DNA of 64,000 bases from Aquisphaera giovannonii (GTDB lineage Bacteria > Planctomycetota > Planctomycetia > Isosphaerales > Isosphaeraceae). Position numbers and translations under genes: made by a program. Below the pieces are notes generated by a model. It made no database searches and had not been told where the DNA came from. It saw only the letters and a list, made by a program, of their open reading frames with translations. Of this stretch, positions 14,190 through 23,554 are shown one piece after another (within the stretch, counting starts at the first letter, position 1; each line of letters starts with the position of its first letter). The stretch is taken from positions 4,712,001 through 4,776,000 of the forward strand of contig NZ_CP042997.1 in NCBI RefSeq assembly GCF_008087625.1, read 5' to 3'.

Positions 14190-15860
14190 ATGAAGCTTGC
14201 GACCCTCGACCTCCTGCCCTCGGACGTCTCCGTCCTCCTGCTGCTGCTCCCGGCTTACCTCGCGGCGATCCTCGCCCACGAGATCGGCCACGCCGTCGCC
14301 GGCCGGCTCTGCGGCTACGTGGTGACGTCGTCCGGCTCGGGCTTCCTCCGCCCCTTGCTGGTGCTCGACGTGCGCGGCACGCGCTTCTACGCCTGCCGCT
14401 CGCGTCCGCTTCAGGGGATGACGTTCTTCTGGATCCCTCAGCTCGTTCCATCCCGATTCCGGCTCGCCTGCGCCCTCGGCGGTGGGATCCTTGCGAACGG
14501 CCTGCTCGCGATGGCGGCCCTCGCACTCCTGGCGGGGACGCCCTGGTGCCACGGGCTCTGGCAGGTGACCTTCGCGGTGAACGCCTTCGCCGCGGTCGTG
14601 TCCCTGATCCCCCTCCGGTTCCAGCTCGGCCAAATGTCCCTGCGGACCGACGGCATGCTCATGTTCGAGGCGATCCGCGACGGGACGGTCTCCTTTCCGG
14701 TGCCTCACCTCATCGAGTCCTCCCTGGACCTGCGCCCGCACCTCGAGGCGATCGGCGACTCCGAGGGCGTCCGGCTGACCCTCCTCAACGCGACCGTCGG
14801 ATACCTCGAGCTCGGCGACCCGGCCCGCGCCGGGGCAATCTACCGGGAGGTCGAGTCCCGACCGCCGGCCGAGGTCCCGGCGATCCGGGCCTGGCAGTCC
14901 CTCGTCGGGGGCATGCTCGCGACGAGGCTGGGGGACCGGGAGCGGGCGTCGCTCCTCGTCGATGCGGCCGGTGGCGAGTATCGCGCCCTGGCCCATGCGG
15001 CGGGGTCCTTCCTGGTGTCCCTGCATCGCGCGGAGCTGAAGGCGGCGGACGGCGACCTCGCGGGCCACCTCGCGGACCTCGACGCCCTGGCGTCGGGCGA
15101 GGCCGCCTCGCGCCACCCGTCGCTCCGGACGAGGCTCCTGGCGGCTCGCCTGGAATCCGAGGCGATCTACTCCGACGTGGCGGAACCCGCCGCGCTCGTC
15201 GAGGGCTACGAGCGACTCGGGAAGGTCCACGTCACCCCGGCGCTCGACCTGCGGTTCTATCGCGCCGTCGCCCGGGCCTGCCTGAAGCGAGGCGATGAAG
15301 CCGGCGCCGAGCGTGCCCATCGCCGGGCGCTCGCGGCCGTGAAGTCGCTCGCCGATTTGTGGGTCGGCCCGCAGGAGCGGGCGCACTTCCTCGACGTCCA
15401 GGCGCCCCTGCTCGCCGAGATCCGCGAGAACTTCGAGGCCCGGGGCAAGGTGGACGAGACCGCGGCGCTGCTGGCGCCGCTCGAAGCCCCTCATCCGGCC
15501 GCGAGCGTCCGTGCCGAATCCGCGTCGGAGCGCGAGGCGAGGCTGCGACGCCGCGGGATGCGCGTGCTCGGCCTGAACGTGATCGTGATCTTCCTGGCCA
15601 TCGTCGGCCTACTCGTGACGACGCCTTCCCCGGAAGGCAGAGGGCTGGCCCCGATCGTCGTCCCCGTGCTGATGATCGCCATGTTCACGGGGCTGGCCCT
15701 CGTCTACGCCGCCTTCCACTTCACGATCGGCCGATTCATCCCGGCCCTGCGCCGGAGCGGCGGCGCCGTCATCCTGATCCTGGCCCTCGCCGGCTGGGGC
15801 GGATGGCTCATCGCCCCGGTCCTGTTCCTGCTCGACGGGGGGCTCCCGTCCGCCCCCTAG
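14190..15860 (+). CDS. M50-like membrane metalloprotease with TPR-like region
   Basis: The protein has 556 residues from ATG 14190, preceded by GAGGC; the upstream in-frame extension lies in repeat DNA. A hydrophobic first helix carries AHEIGHAVAG (His30, Glu31, His34), the zinc site of site-2 type M50 proteases. More hydrophobic segments follow (GGGILANGLLAMAALALLAG and the VTFAVNAFAAVVSLIPL segment). RFQLGQMSLRTDGMLMFEA occupies the place of the third zinc ligand motif (usually NxxPxxxLDG), where Asp is present. Residues about 175-440 are helical repeats, and two more membrane helices close the protein. The role could be intramembrane proteolysis or maturation of a secreted product; the substrate is unknown. 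Confidence 0.75.
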   Translation: MKLATLDLLPSDVSVLLLLLPAYLAAILAHEIGHAVAGRLCGYVVTSSGSGFLRPLLVLDVRGTRFYACRSRPLQGMTFFWIPQLVPSRFRLACALGGGILANGLLAMAALALLAGTPWCHGLWQVTFAVNAFAAVVSLIPLRFQLGQMSLRTDGMLMFEAIRDGTVSFPVPHLIESSLDLRPHLEAIGDSEGVRLTLLNATVGYLELGDPARAGAIYREVESRPPAEVPAIRAWQSLVGGMLATRLGDRERASLLVDAAGGEYRALAHAAGSFLVSLHRAELKAADGDLAGHLADLDALASGEAASRHPSLRTRLLAARLESEAIYSDVAEPAALVEGYERLGKVHVTPALDLRFYRAVARACLKRGDEAGAERAHRRALAAVKSLADLWVGPQERAHFLDVQAPLLAEIRENFEARGKVDETAALLAPLEAPHPAASVRAESASEREARLRRRGMRVLGLNVIVIFLAIVGLLVTTPSPEGRGLAPIVVPVLMIAMFTGLALVYAAFHFTIGRFIPALRRSGGAVILILALAGWGGWLIAPVLFLLDGGLPSAP

Positions 15861-16067
15861 GATCGGAGAGGGCCCAGCAGCCGAGGTCCGCCCGGTCGCC
15901 GGGCGGGGCCGGCCCCCGAGGGTGGTGCCCCGCGCCCCGGGCTCGGTTATGCTGGGGGACGTCCCGCCCGCGAGACCTTCCGAGCCAGAGTCCGGCCTCC
16001 CGCACGGTCAGGACCCTGGGGCTCGACGACGATCCGGCCCCGCCTGCACGATCCGGAGCATCCCAGG

Positions 16068-19058
16068 ATGAATACCCCCCCGCTGTCTCGCCGCGCGTTC
16101 GGCCTCCGCATCGCGGAGCTCGGCCTGGCCGGCTCGGCTGTCGCCAACGGCCTTCCCGCGTGGGCCGACATGCCTCGCCCGCTGCCGAATCCCGTGGTCG
16201 CCGTCCCGCCCGAGATGCGGCCCAAGCCGGGGCTCATCCTGGTCTCCGACCAGCAGCTCCTGGACCTCCGCGACCCGGACAAGCCGGTGGACATCAGCCT
16301 CAGCTCCACGCCGCAGGTCGCGACGCTCCGCCAGCTCTGCGAGCAGGCGAAGGCCGGGCACGGGCGGAAGATCGTCCTGGCGTTCGATCAGTTCTTCGAG
16401 CAGTATCGACCCGGGCAGAAGGGCAAGCCGCGGACGCTCACGCCGGACTCCGATGCGTACATCGAATGCCTCGCGAAGATCGGCCAGACGCTCCGGCCGT
16501 ATGGGCTGGGCCTGGAACTGAGCCTGCTCTCGCCGCTGGAGATCGGCGCCGCGTACGCGAAGGCCACCGGCGAGTCCGGCCGGTGGGTCCAGTACCGCGA
16601 GGGCTACCGCAACCCCCGCAGCGGGCGCTTCAGCGTCTCGCTCTGGCAGCAGCTCCGCTGGACGAACAACAAGGGGACGATCGAGCTGGCCCGCGACTCC
16701 GTACAGGCCTACGCCTTCCGCGAGCGACAGGTCGGCGGGGGCCGGTTCTACCACGTCGCCCCGGAGCAGATCGTGCGGCTGGACCACCCGCTCGTCGTCG
16801 AGGAGGACGGCGAGGGGGACGAGGGGCAGGGGGGCCGTCGGCGGCGGATCACGGTCCTCGGCGAGGGCGGGGACCAAGCCCGGGGCCTCGACCGCGTGCT
16901 CGTGGTCGTCCGCTACCGGACGCCGGAGATGGACTACTTCAGCGACCGGGCGCTGCCCTACCTGAAGGGCCTCGTCGACAGGTACCACGCCGCCGGCGTC
17001 CCGCTGGCCGGCCTCTACTCCGACGAGGTCCACATCCAGCAGGACTGGCACTACGATGCCCACCACGACGAGGGGCAGCTCGCGATCCGGTACCTCACGC
17101 CGAACCTCGCCCGCCGGTTCGCGGCGAAGTATGGCGCGGAGTTCGAGGACTTCGAGAAGTTCCTCGTCTACTTCGCCTACGCCCAGCATGCCTTCGATCC
17201 GACCCTGGACGCGAGGCTCCCTGCGCTTCACGTCCTTGCCCCGAATCCGGACGGCGTGGCCCGCACGGCCCTGCTCCGCCGCCGCTACTTCGACCTGCTG
17301 GACCGCACGGTCGTGGACCTGTTCGTCGCCGCGAAGCGCCACGCCGAGGGCGTCTTCGGCCGCGAGCTGGAGGCCACCGCGCACGCCACCTGGGCGGAGA
17401 GCCCGACCATCGACTTCTGGTCCCCGGGCGACGGCCGCCCGATGAACCCGATGAAATATGAGTACACGCCCAATTTCCTCTGGTCGAACACCGTCCACCA
17501 GGCGTCGGCCGCCTGCGACGACTATTTCCGCTGGGGCGAGTTCCTGACCGGCGGCGGCACCGACCACGCGGAGGGGGGCTGGTCGGATCGCGACTACTAC
17601 GGCCTGGCCCTCGGCTGCTCGCTCGGGATCACCAACCCCAACCGCCCGTATGCCTACGCCGCCGGCTGGGGCTGGCCCGCCGCCGTGGGCGAGCGCTACG
17701 AGGCCCTCCAGGCCGCGTACGGCGTCGGCGGCCATCCGGCATTCCAGGCCATCGCGGAGAAGCGCGGGCGCGACGTCGAGGTGCTGATGCTCTACCCGCT
17801 CTCCCTCGTCGCCTGCGAGGAGCGGTTCGGCTCCTGGATGGCCCAGTACGGCTACGCGACCTACGCCACGCCCGAGGTCCTGCTGACGCGGGGCAAGCTC
17901 ACCGACGACGGAGCGATCCTCCTCGGCGGCCGGCGGTTCACCACGCTCGCGATCCTCTTCGAGCCGCTGCCCCCGGCCGGGCTCCTCCCGCTGATCGAGG
18001 ACTTCGTGGAACGCGGCGGCCGCCTCGTCTGGTCCGGCCCTCCCCCACGCGTGGACATGGACGGCACCGCGGTCCTGGATCGCTGGAGCCGCCTCATCGG
18101 CGCGGGGGCCCGCCACTTCCACCTCGAAGGACAGGCCGCCGCCGGCAGCGTCGTCGAGTTCACGGACGCGCTCGGACCGGTCCCCCCGCAGACCATCCTG
18201 ACCGACTTCCTCGTCGATCAGGTCCACCCGATCGATCCGGCGGAGGGCTCCGGCGCCACGGTCGTCGCCCGCGTCGCGGGGCGGCCGGTCGGGTTGCACC
18301 GGGCGAAGGGCAGGGGGACGGTGACCTTCCTCGGCTTCCGCCCGCGCGATGACCAATCGGCCTCGCTCGGCCACGAGAGCCGCACCTGGTTCGAGGTCCT
18401 CAAGGCCCTGGGCGCCTACCCGAAGAGTCGCGAGGATGCCCCGACCAACGACAACCCGTCGGTCGTCTCCCGCGAGTCTCCCCATCTGGCCACCCGCTTC
18501 CCCAACGGGACGATCATACTGGCCGCGCACTACCGTTCGCACGTCGAGAGCTGGGGCGGCGGCTTCCAGCGGGACGAGGCTGAGGACCGCGCGGCGATCG
18601 CCCGCAACCCGCTGCCGCCCGACGCCGTCGAGCTCGACGAGCGTTGGGTCGGCGGCCATCGCGTGACGTATCGCGGCCGGCTCCTCGTCGCCTTCCGGGT
18701 CGATGACTCCGGCCGTCTGATCGCCTTCGGCGGCCAGGCGACCGGCGGCATCCGGATCGACGGCCGCGAGCATCGCCTCGCCGACCGGCCGCTCGACCTC
18801 CTCGCGTTCGCGCCCGTCCCCGAGCCCCGCCGCGTCCCCGGCGGGGCCTCGATGATGATCTGGCTGGGCAACCAGGGCGAGTCCGAGGTCCGCATCCCCG
18901 CCCCGCCCGGGCTGAACGCCCCGCGCGTCTACCAGCAAGGCGCCGAGGAGGGCTCCGCCGGCGCCGAGGTCCCCTCCTCCGTGCGCGGCGGCGTTCTGGC
19001 CCTCCCCGGCCGCCACGACTTCGAAGGGGAGCGGCTGCTGTACGTCGTGCCGGGCTGA
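16068..19058 (+). CDS. Large secreted protein, glycoside-hydrolase-like
   Basis: This 996-residue protein has a Tat-like N-terminus (LSRRAFGLRIAELGLAGSA). Residues about 60-470 have the texture of a TIM-barrel glycosidase: PYGLGLELSLLSPLEIGAAY, RYHAAGVPLAGLYSDEVHI and ATAHATWAESPTIDFW. A later segment (about 565-700, VLMLYPLSLVACEERFGSW, then LLPLIEDFVERGGRLVWSG) resembles the glutamine-amidotransferase-like trimerisation domain of GH42-type beta-galactosidases. A beta-rich C-terminus follows. I cannot place it in a defined GH family, and the acid/base residues are not certain. Its 3' end faces the NACHT gene, 130 bases away. Confidence 0.5.
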   Translation: MNTPPLSRRAFGLRIAELGLAGSAVANGLPAWADMPRPLPNPVVAVPPEMRPKPGLILVSDQQLLDLRDPDKPVDISLSSTPQVATLRQLCEQAKAGHGRKIVLAFDQFFEQYRPGQKGKPRTLTPDSDAYIECLAKIGQTLRPYGLGLELSLLSPLEIGAAYAKATGESGRWVQYREGYRNPRSGRFSVSLWQQLRWTNNKGTIELARDSVQAYAFRERQVGGGRFYHVAPEQIVRLDHPLVVEEDGEGDEGQGGRRRRITVLGEGGDQARGLDRVLVVVRYRTPEMDYFSDRALPYLKGLVDRYHAAGVPLAGLYSDEVHIQQDWHYDAHHDEGQLAIRYLTPNLARRFAAKYGAEFEDFEKFLVYFAYAQHAFDPTLDARLPALHVLAPNPDGVARTALLRRRYFDLLDRTVVDLFVAAKRHAEGVFGRELEATAHATWAESPTIDFWSPGDGRPMNPMKYEYTPNFLWSNTVHQASAACDDYFRWGEFLTGGGTDHAEGGWSDRDYYGLALGCSLGITNPNRPYAYAAGWGWPAAVGERYEALQAAYGVGGHPAFQAIAEKRGRDVEVLMLYPLSLVACEERFGSWMAQYGYATYATPEVLLTRGKLTDDGAILLGGRRFTTLAILFEPLPPAGLLPLIEDFVERGGRLVWSGPPPRVDMDGTAVLDRWSRLIGAGARHFHLEGQAAAGSVVEFTDALGPVPPQTILTDFLVDQVHPIDPAEGSGATVVARVAGRPVGLHRAKGRGTVTFLGFRPRDDQSASLGHESRTWFEVLKALGAYPKSREDAPTNDNPSVVSRESPHLATRFPNGTIILAAHYRSHVESWGGGFQRDEAEDRAAIARNPLPPDAVELDERWVGGHRVTYRGRLLVAFRVDDSGRLIAFGGQATGGIRIDGREHRLADRPLDLLAFAPVPEPRRVPGGASMMIWLGNQGESEVRIPAPPGLNAPRVYQQGAEEGSAGAEVPSSVRGGVLALPGRHDFEGERLLYVVPG

Positions 19059-19188
19059 ACACCCGCATGCTTTCACGGATGTCACCGTTCGACCGACCTC
19101 ATGAAGACCCTGCCTTGCGGCATCCCGAGGTCGATCGCCTCGCGTATCGCATCGGGGCTGCCTGTACCTCGGCCGCGGCCCTCGCCGA

Positions 19189-22100
19189 TCATGGGCCGGA
19201 GAGGTCGGAGACCCGGCGGGCAGTCCAGATCCTCCCTTCGGGCCCGGCGTCCATGAAGAAGCGGATGCCCAGCTCGTGGTAGCGTCCGATGACCTGAGCG
19301 GTCTCAGCTCGTAGTTCGATGCCCGTGCCTTCAAATACCCGGAAGATCCCCCGGATCACTCCGTCCGAGAGGTCCGGCTCGGTCGCCTCGGCGAGCGTCC
19401 GCAGCGCGTCTTCTCGCCTCTGGGTCTCCTCGCATGCGAGGGCAAGTGCCAGTGATGTCGAATCCCGAAGTTTCCGGTCGGGGGGACCGGTCTTCCCGAG
19501 GATGGACGCCGCATACTCCCGCACAGCCGGGTTGGAGTCGTGCGAAAGGTCCTCGACGACCCGCAGGATGGATCGCCAGGTCTCCCGCTCCCGGCTGTGG
19601 GGAGAGGCCAGGGCATCGAGGACCTGCAGGGTCTTCTCGTCTCTCGCCGGCTCCGCCGCGGACCTCACGAGCCTGCGATACAGATGGCCGAGGACGGCCT
19701 CGTTCCAACTCAACGCAGCGAAGAGGCGACTCGACCGCTGCCGAAGGTCCTCGTCGCCGCGGAGCTCCTTCAACGTCAGCAGGAATCGGACGAGCGAGGC
19801 ATCGGCATCGTCCAGGAACATGGCCAGCTCCGCCGCGAGCTCCTCGATCGGCCAGTGTTCCAGGATCGAGGATGCCAGCCCCGGCCCTTCGAGCTCCTCG
19901 ATGATCTCGTCGACGAGGTCGAGACGACCCAGGTTGTCGGCGAGCCGGAGGAGTGTCCGGTAGCTCTCGAAGTAACGAGGCCCCTGCATGGCCGCGGAAC
20001 GGAGGCGATCGAAGTAACGCGGATCTCGAGAAGATCGGCAGACCTCTCCCAGGACCTCGACGGCCTTCGATCGCACCGAGTCGTCCTCGTCCTCCAGGGA
20101 GAAGGCCAATCGCTCCAGGTCCTCGTCCGCGACGGGACGAGCGAACAGGATCGCCAGACCTTCGATGGCCGCGATCCGGACCCTGGACGACGGATCGACC
20201 GTGAGTCGCTCGATGCGGAGCGCATCCATGGCGTCGCCGGACTCTCGCCTCAGTTCGGCGAGCGTCGACACGGCCTCGGCCCGCGTCTCCTCCTCGAGGT
20301 CGCCGAGCAGCAGGATCTCCGCGACCTCGGCGAGGAACTCACGGTCCGTCGCGAGGTCGGGCAGGCTCCGGGCCGTCTTCAGCACCTTGACGCGGTGCAC
20401 CGGGTCGCGTACCAGCGCGCGGAGGGGCGACTTCAGGGCCTCGGGCAGCGGGGTCTGGCCCAGGGCGGCGGCCGTCTCGAGTGTCCATGACCTGACGAAA
20501 GAATCCTCCGAATGCGAGAGGATCTGCCCCAGCCGGTCCACGAAGCTCGGATGCGCGAAGCGGGTGCCCCGAGCCCTCTTCGCGAGGTCCTCGATCGCGT
20601 GGCATGCGTAGTATTTGGCGCCGGCCATCCAGAGCTCCGGCACGCCCGTGTAATCGGGGCCGCGCCAGATACGAGAGATCCGCTCATTGCCCCGCTCCAG
20701 GGCGCGCTCGCTTGGTTCCTCCAGGATCTTCGCCAGTTCGAGTTGCACGGCCTCGTCCAGGAACGTGGCGCCCAGCGATGCCATGGCGGTCTGCCAGCCC
20801 GCGGTCAGGAGCTCCTGCCCGCCGTCGCTCGGCCACTCCAGCATCCTGGACAGGGCGCAGATCACGTCCGGGCGATTGACCCTCGCGCCGATGACTCGGA
20901 TCACCTCGAGTGCGAACATCCGCACGGAAGAGCTCCAATGATCGAAGGCCTGTATCAGGAGCTCCGCGAACGGGCGTTCTTCCTCTCCTTCCTGCGTCGG
21001 CTCATCGGGGAGGAGGATTCGCAGCGGCTCTTGCGCCTCGTCCTCCGAAAACTCGCGGAGCAGGAGGAAACGGACCGAGCCGTTCGCCAGGAAGATCGGA
21101 GGGACGGCCCGCCACAGGTGCTCGACGTGGCGGTAGGTCCGGAAGCACTGATGGTTGTTCAGGAGGAGATGGAGGACGTCGCTGCTGATCCGATCGACGA
21201 GCCCGCGCACCCCGTCGAGGGCCGACTTCCTGAGCTCGGCCAGGCAGAGGGCCGCGAGGGCGCGGGGATGGGCGAAGCAATCGGTGCGTTCCTTCTTCAG
21301 GAGGTAATCCAGGAGGGCCGACGGATCGCGGACCCGGCCGGCGAGGAACACGATGACGCGCTCCGCGGACGGGTTCCACATATGCGCGGCGAGGGTTTCC
21401 GCAACCTCCTCCGACGCGAGCGCGCACGCCGCGAGGAACTCGCCGATCGATCGATGCGCGAAGCCGAGCGCCGTATCGGGCGTGTCGGGGCCCAGGGGCA
21501 CGAGGACTCCGGCCTTGAGGAGGTCCCCCAGCAGGTCCGGGCGCTGGCCCAGGGCCGGGAACTGCGGCCGCAGGGCGTCCACGTATGCGCCGACGCTCTC
21601 CCTGTCCCAGATCGTGCGATCGGCCGACTCGCGCCACATGCGGAGGGCGAGGGAGGCCAGGAAGGGCCGGAGCCGGCTCGCCTGATCCCGGGTCGGAATC
21701 TCGCGCTCCTGGCCGGGGTACGCCCAGGAGGCGGGATCGGTCCACCGCTGCACGGCATCGTCGAGGAAGTGGTCGAGCAGGTCTCCGCTCGTCTCCCACC
21801 TCGGTATCGATCCCCGCGGGATGCTCACGCTCCGTTGGATGGCCCGGCAGGCCAGGTTCAACAGTAAGGGGCAACGGAGGAGTTCGCGGAGGTCCGGGTG
21901 CAGGTCGAGCCCGCGGCGGACGGCGTCGCGATCCCGAGGCACCTCCGGTGCGAGCCATCGCTCCAGTGCCTGGTCCATCTGGAGATCGTCCAGCGCGAGG
22001 ATCTCGAAGTGGTCCTCGGCGGCGACCCCGACCGGAGGGCTCACGAAGCCGGCGAACCGGGAGCTGAAGCAGAGCCTCACCTCGGGCGACTGGCGGACGA

Positions 22101-23064
22101 GCGTCGCGAGGTGGGCGTCCAGCCGCCGACGGAGGCCGGGGGGGAGCTCGTCGAGGCCGTCGATCGCGACCAGGCAGGCGCCCTCGCGGATCCGCGAGCC
22201 GACCCAGCGGCGGCCGGAAGGATCCAGGCCGAGGCGTGTGGCGATCATGTCGAGGAGGCTGTCCAGGCCCCTCGGGCTGTGGATGTCGGCCGGGAGCTTC
22301 TCGCCGAGCTCGAGCGCCCGCACGAAGAGGCCGAAGGGCGCGGACGTCGAGGCGGCCTCGGGCCGCGAGAGGGCCTCGATGGCCTCGTTGCAGCGGCGGG
22401 CCGTCTCGGCGAGGAGCAAGGTTGTCTTCCCGTAACCCGGATCGGCGAGGACGATGGCGTGCTTCAGGCCGGCCGCCACCTCATCCCACCCCACGATCGG
22501 CCTCGCGACCCGCTCCCGGACGGCGGCGGCGCGCTCCCTCCTCGACACCTGCACGGCCGCGTCCGATCCCTCGTCCGAGGGAAGGACGTCCAGCTCCTCG
22601 AAGCTGCCCCGGGCTCGGCGTCGCTCCATCTCCTCCCCGTCCAGGCGAGTCAGGCTCCGGGTGAGCCCCCGGGCGAGGATGAACTTCACGAGCGACCCCT
22701 CGAGGCCCGCGTAATCGGGCAGCGGCCTCCCGGCTCGCCGCCCGGCCTCCTCGAGGACGTAACGCAACTCCGCGCGGAGGAGCCGCACTACCTCGGATTG
22801 CCCGACCGCCGCGCCGCGATCGAGATCGATCGAGCTCGCCAAGTGGTCCATCAGGCCACGCTGCTCGCACCACTGGACGACGTCGAAGGCCTTGGCCGCC
22901 AGGGATGGCTTCGTCGTGATCACCTCGAGCCGGAGGCTCTCGGTGTCCTTCGCTAGGCCCCGGAGGTGCCTGACGACGAATTCCTCCAGCTCGTGTTCGG
23001 TGAACCCATCGAGGATTCGTCGATAGACGACCTCCCAGGGGCGCGGTGCGGACTGATCAGACAT
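19189..23064 (-). CDS. NLR-like immune receptor: EAD1-like domain, NACHT, HEAT-like repeats
   Basis: The protein has 1291 residues from ATG 23064 (MSDQSAPRPWEVVYRRI), which has GAGGA upstream. Residues 1-84 resemble an effector-associated domain of the EAD1 type (FTEHELEEFVVRHL, AKAFDVVQWCEQRGLMDHL). The STAND NTPase follows: Walker A DPGYGKTTLL with Lys213, Walker B VAIDGLDELP with Asp302, Asp305 and Glu306, and LCFSSRFAGF as the sensor-1 region. A winged-helix-like segment follows (GFAHRSIGEFLAACAL). From about 650 to the end are HEAT/PBS-lyase-type alpha repeats (SSRVRIAAIEGLAILFARP, DDSVRSKAVEVLGEV). EAD-NACHT proteins are known as predicted conflict-system switches that recruit an effector through a matching EAD. 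No EAD partner is encoded next to it. Its codon use is visibly richer in A/T than its neighbours. Confidence 0.82.
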   Translation of the reverse strand: MSDQSAPRPWEVVYRRILDGFTEHELEEFVVRHLRGLAKDTESLRLEVITTKPSLAAKAFDVVQWCEQRGLMDHLASSIDLDRGAAVGQSEVVRLLRAELRYVLEEAGRRAGRPLPDYAGLEGSLVKFILARGLTRSLTRLDGEEMERRRARGSFEELDVLPSDEGSDAAVQVSRRERAAAVRERVARPIVGWDEVAAGLKHAIVLADPGYGKTTLLLAETARRCNEAIEALSRPEAASTSAPFGLFVRALELGEKLPADIHSPRGLDSLLDMIATRLGLDPSGRRWVGSRIREGACLVAIDGLDELPPGLRRRLDAHLATLVRQSPEVRLCFSSRFAGFVSPPVGVAAEDHFEILALDDLQMDQALERWLAPEVPRDRDAVRRGLDLHPDLRELLRCPLLLNLACRAIQRSVSIPRGSIPRWETSGDLLDHFLDDAVQRWTDPASWAYPGQEREIPTRDQASRLRPFLASLALRMWRESADRTIWDRESVGAYVDALRPQFPALGQRPDLLGDLLKAGVLVPLGPDTPDTALGFAHRSIGEFLAACALASEEVAETLAAHMWNPSAERVIVFLAGRVRDPSALLDYLLKKERTDCFAHPRALAALCLAELRKSALDGVRGLVDRISSDVLHLLLNNHQCFRTYRHVEHLWRAVPPIFLANGSVRFLLLREFSEDEAQEPLRILLPDEPTQEGEEERPFAELLIQAFDHWSSSVRMFALEVIRVIGARVNRPDVICALSRMLEWPSDGGQELLTAGWQTAMASLGATFLDEAVQLELAKILEEPSERALERGNERISRIWRGPDYTGVPELWMAGAKYYACHAIEDLAKRARGTRFAHPSFVDRLGQILSHSEDSFVRSWTLETAAALGQTPLPEALKSPLRALVRDPVHRVKVLKTARSLPDLATDREFLAEVAEILLLGDLEEETRAEAVSTLAELRRESGDAMDALRIERLTVDPSSRVRIAAIEGLAILFARPVADEDLERLAFSLEDEDDSVRSKAVEVLGEVCRSSRDPRYFDRLRSAAMQGPRYFESYRTLLRLADNLGRLDLVDEIIEELEGPGLASSILEHWPIEELAAELAMFLDDADASLVRFLLTLKELRGDEDLRQRSSRLFAALSWNEAVLGHLYRRLVRSAAEPARDEKTLQVLDALASPHSRERETWRSILRVVEDLSHDSNPAVREYAASILGKTGPPDRKLRDSTSLALALACEETQRREDALRTLAEATEPDLSDGVIRGIFRVFEGTGIELRAETAQVIGRYHELGIRFFMDAGPEGRIWTARRVSDLSGP

Positions 23065-23554
23065 GGATCGTCCTCGTTCCACGATTCGGGGATCGGCGGA
23101 GGGCTCGTCCGTGCGCCCGCAGGATCGAGACGTGCCGAAGGATCGAGACGTGCCGACCCGCGCGGCCCGAGGCCGCCGGCCGATTCTATCTCGCGACGTC
23201 CGGCGGCTTCCAGGTGCAACGGCCGGCCGCTGGCGTCGCCCCGCGGGCTTCGGTCGCACGCGTAACGGCTTCGGATCGCGGCCACATCCACGGCGGCGAG
23301 AGCCTGAAGGCGAACGGGGCGATCCGCCGATCGACATCAAGAGTGTGCTGGATTTCGCCCCCTCCGTGGATCGAAAAGAGGCCGAAGAGGGCCGTCCGAT
23401 GAGCCTCGCGTCTGTCCTCGTGAAGGCGTCGCGGCCTACGCCTCCGACGGGGACGCGACGACGCTTGCCGCATCATCCGCCGACTTGAGTCCCGAGGCGC
23501 CCGAGAATTATCATCGTGGCAATCACCCCTCAACGCCGATCGCGGAGGCCCGTC

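Noticed and set aside
13815-14193. Small plus-strand frames beginning MAVAERSDAT
   Set aside because: They arise from the R1 palindromic repeat; the same peptide recurs wherever the repeat does.
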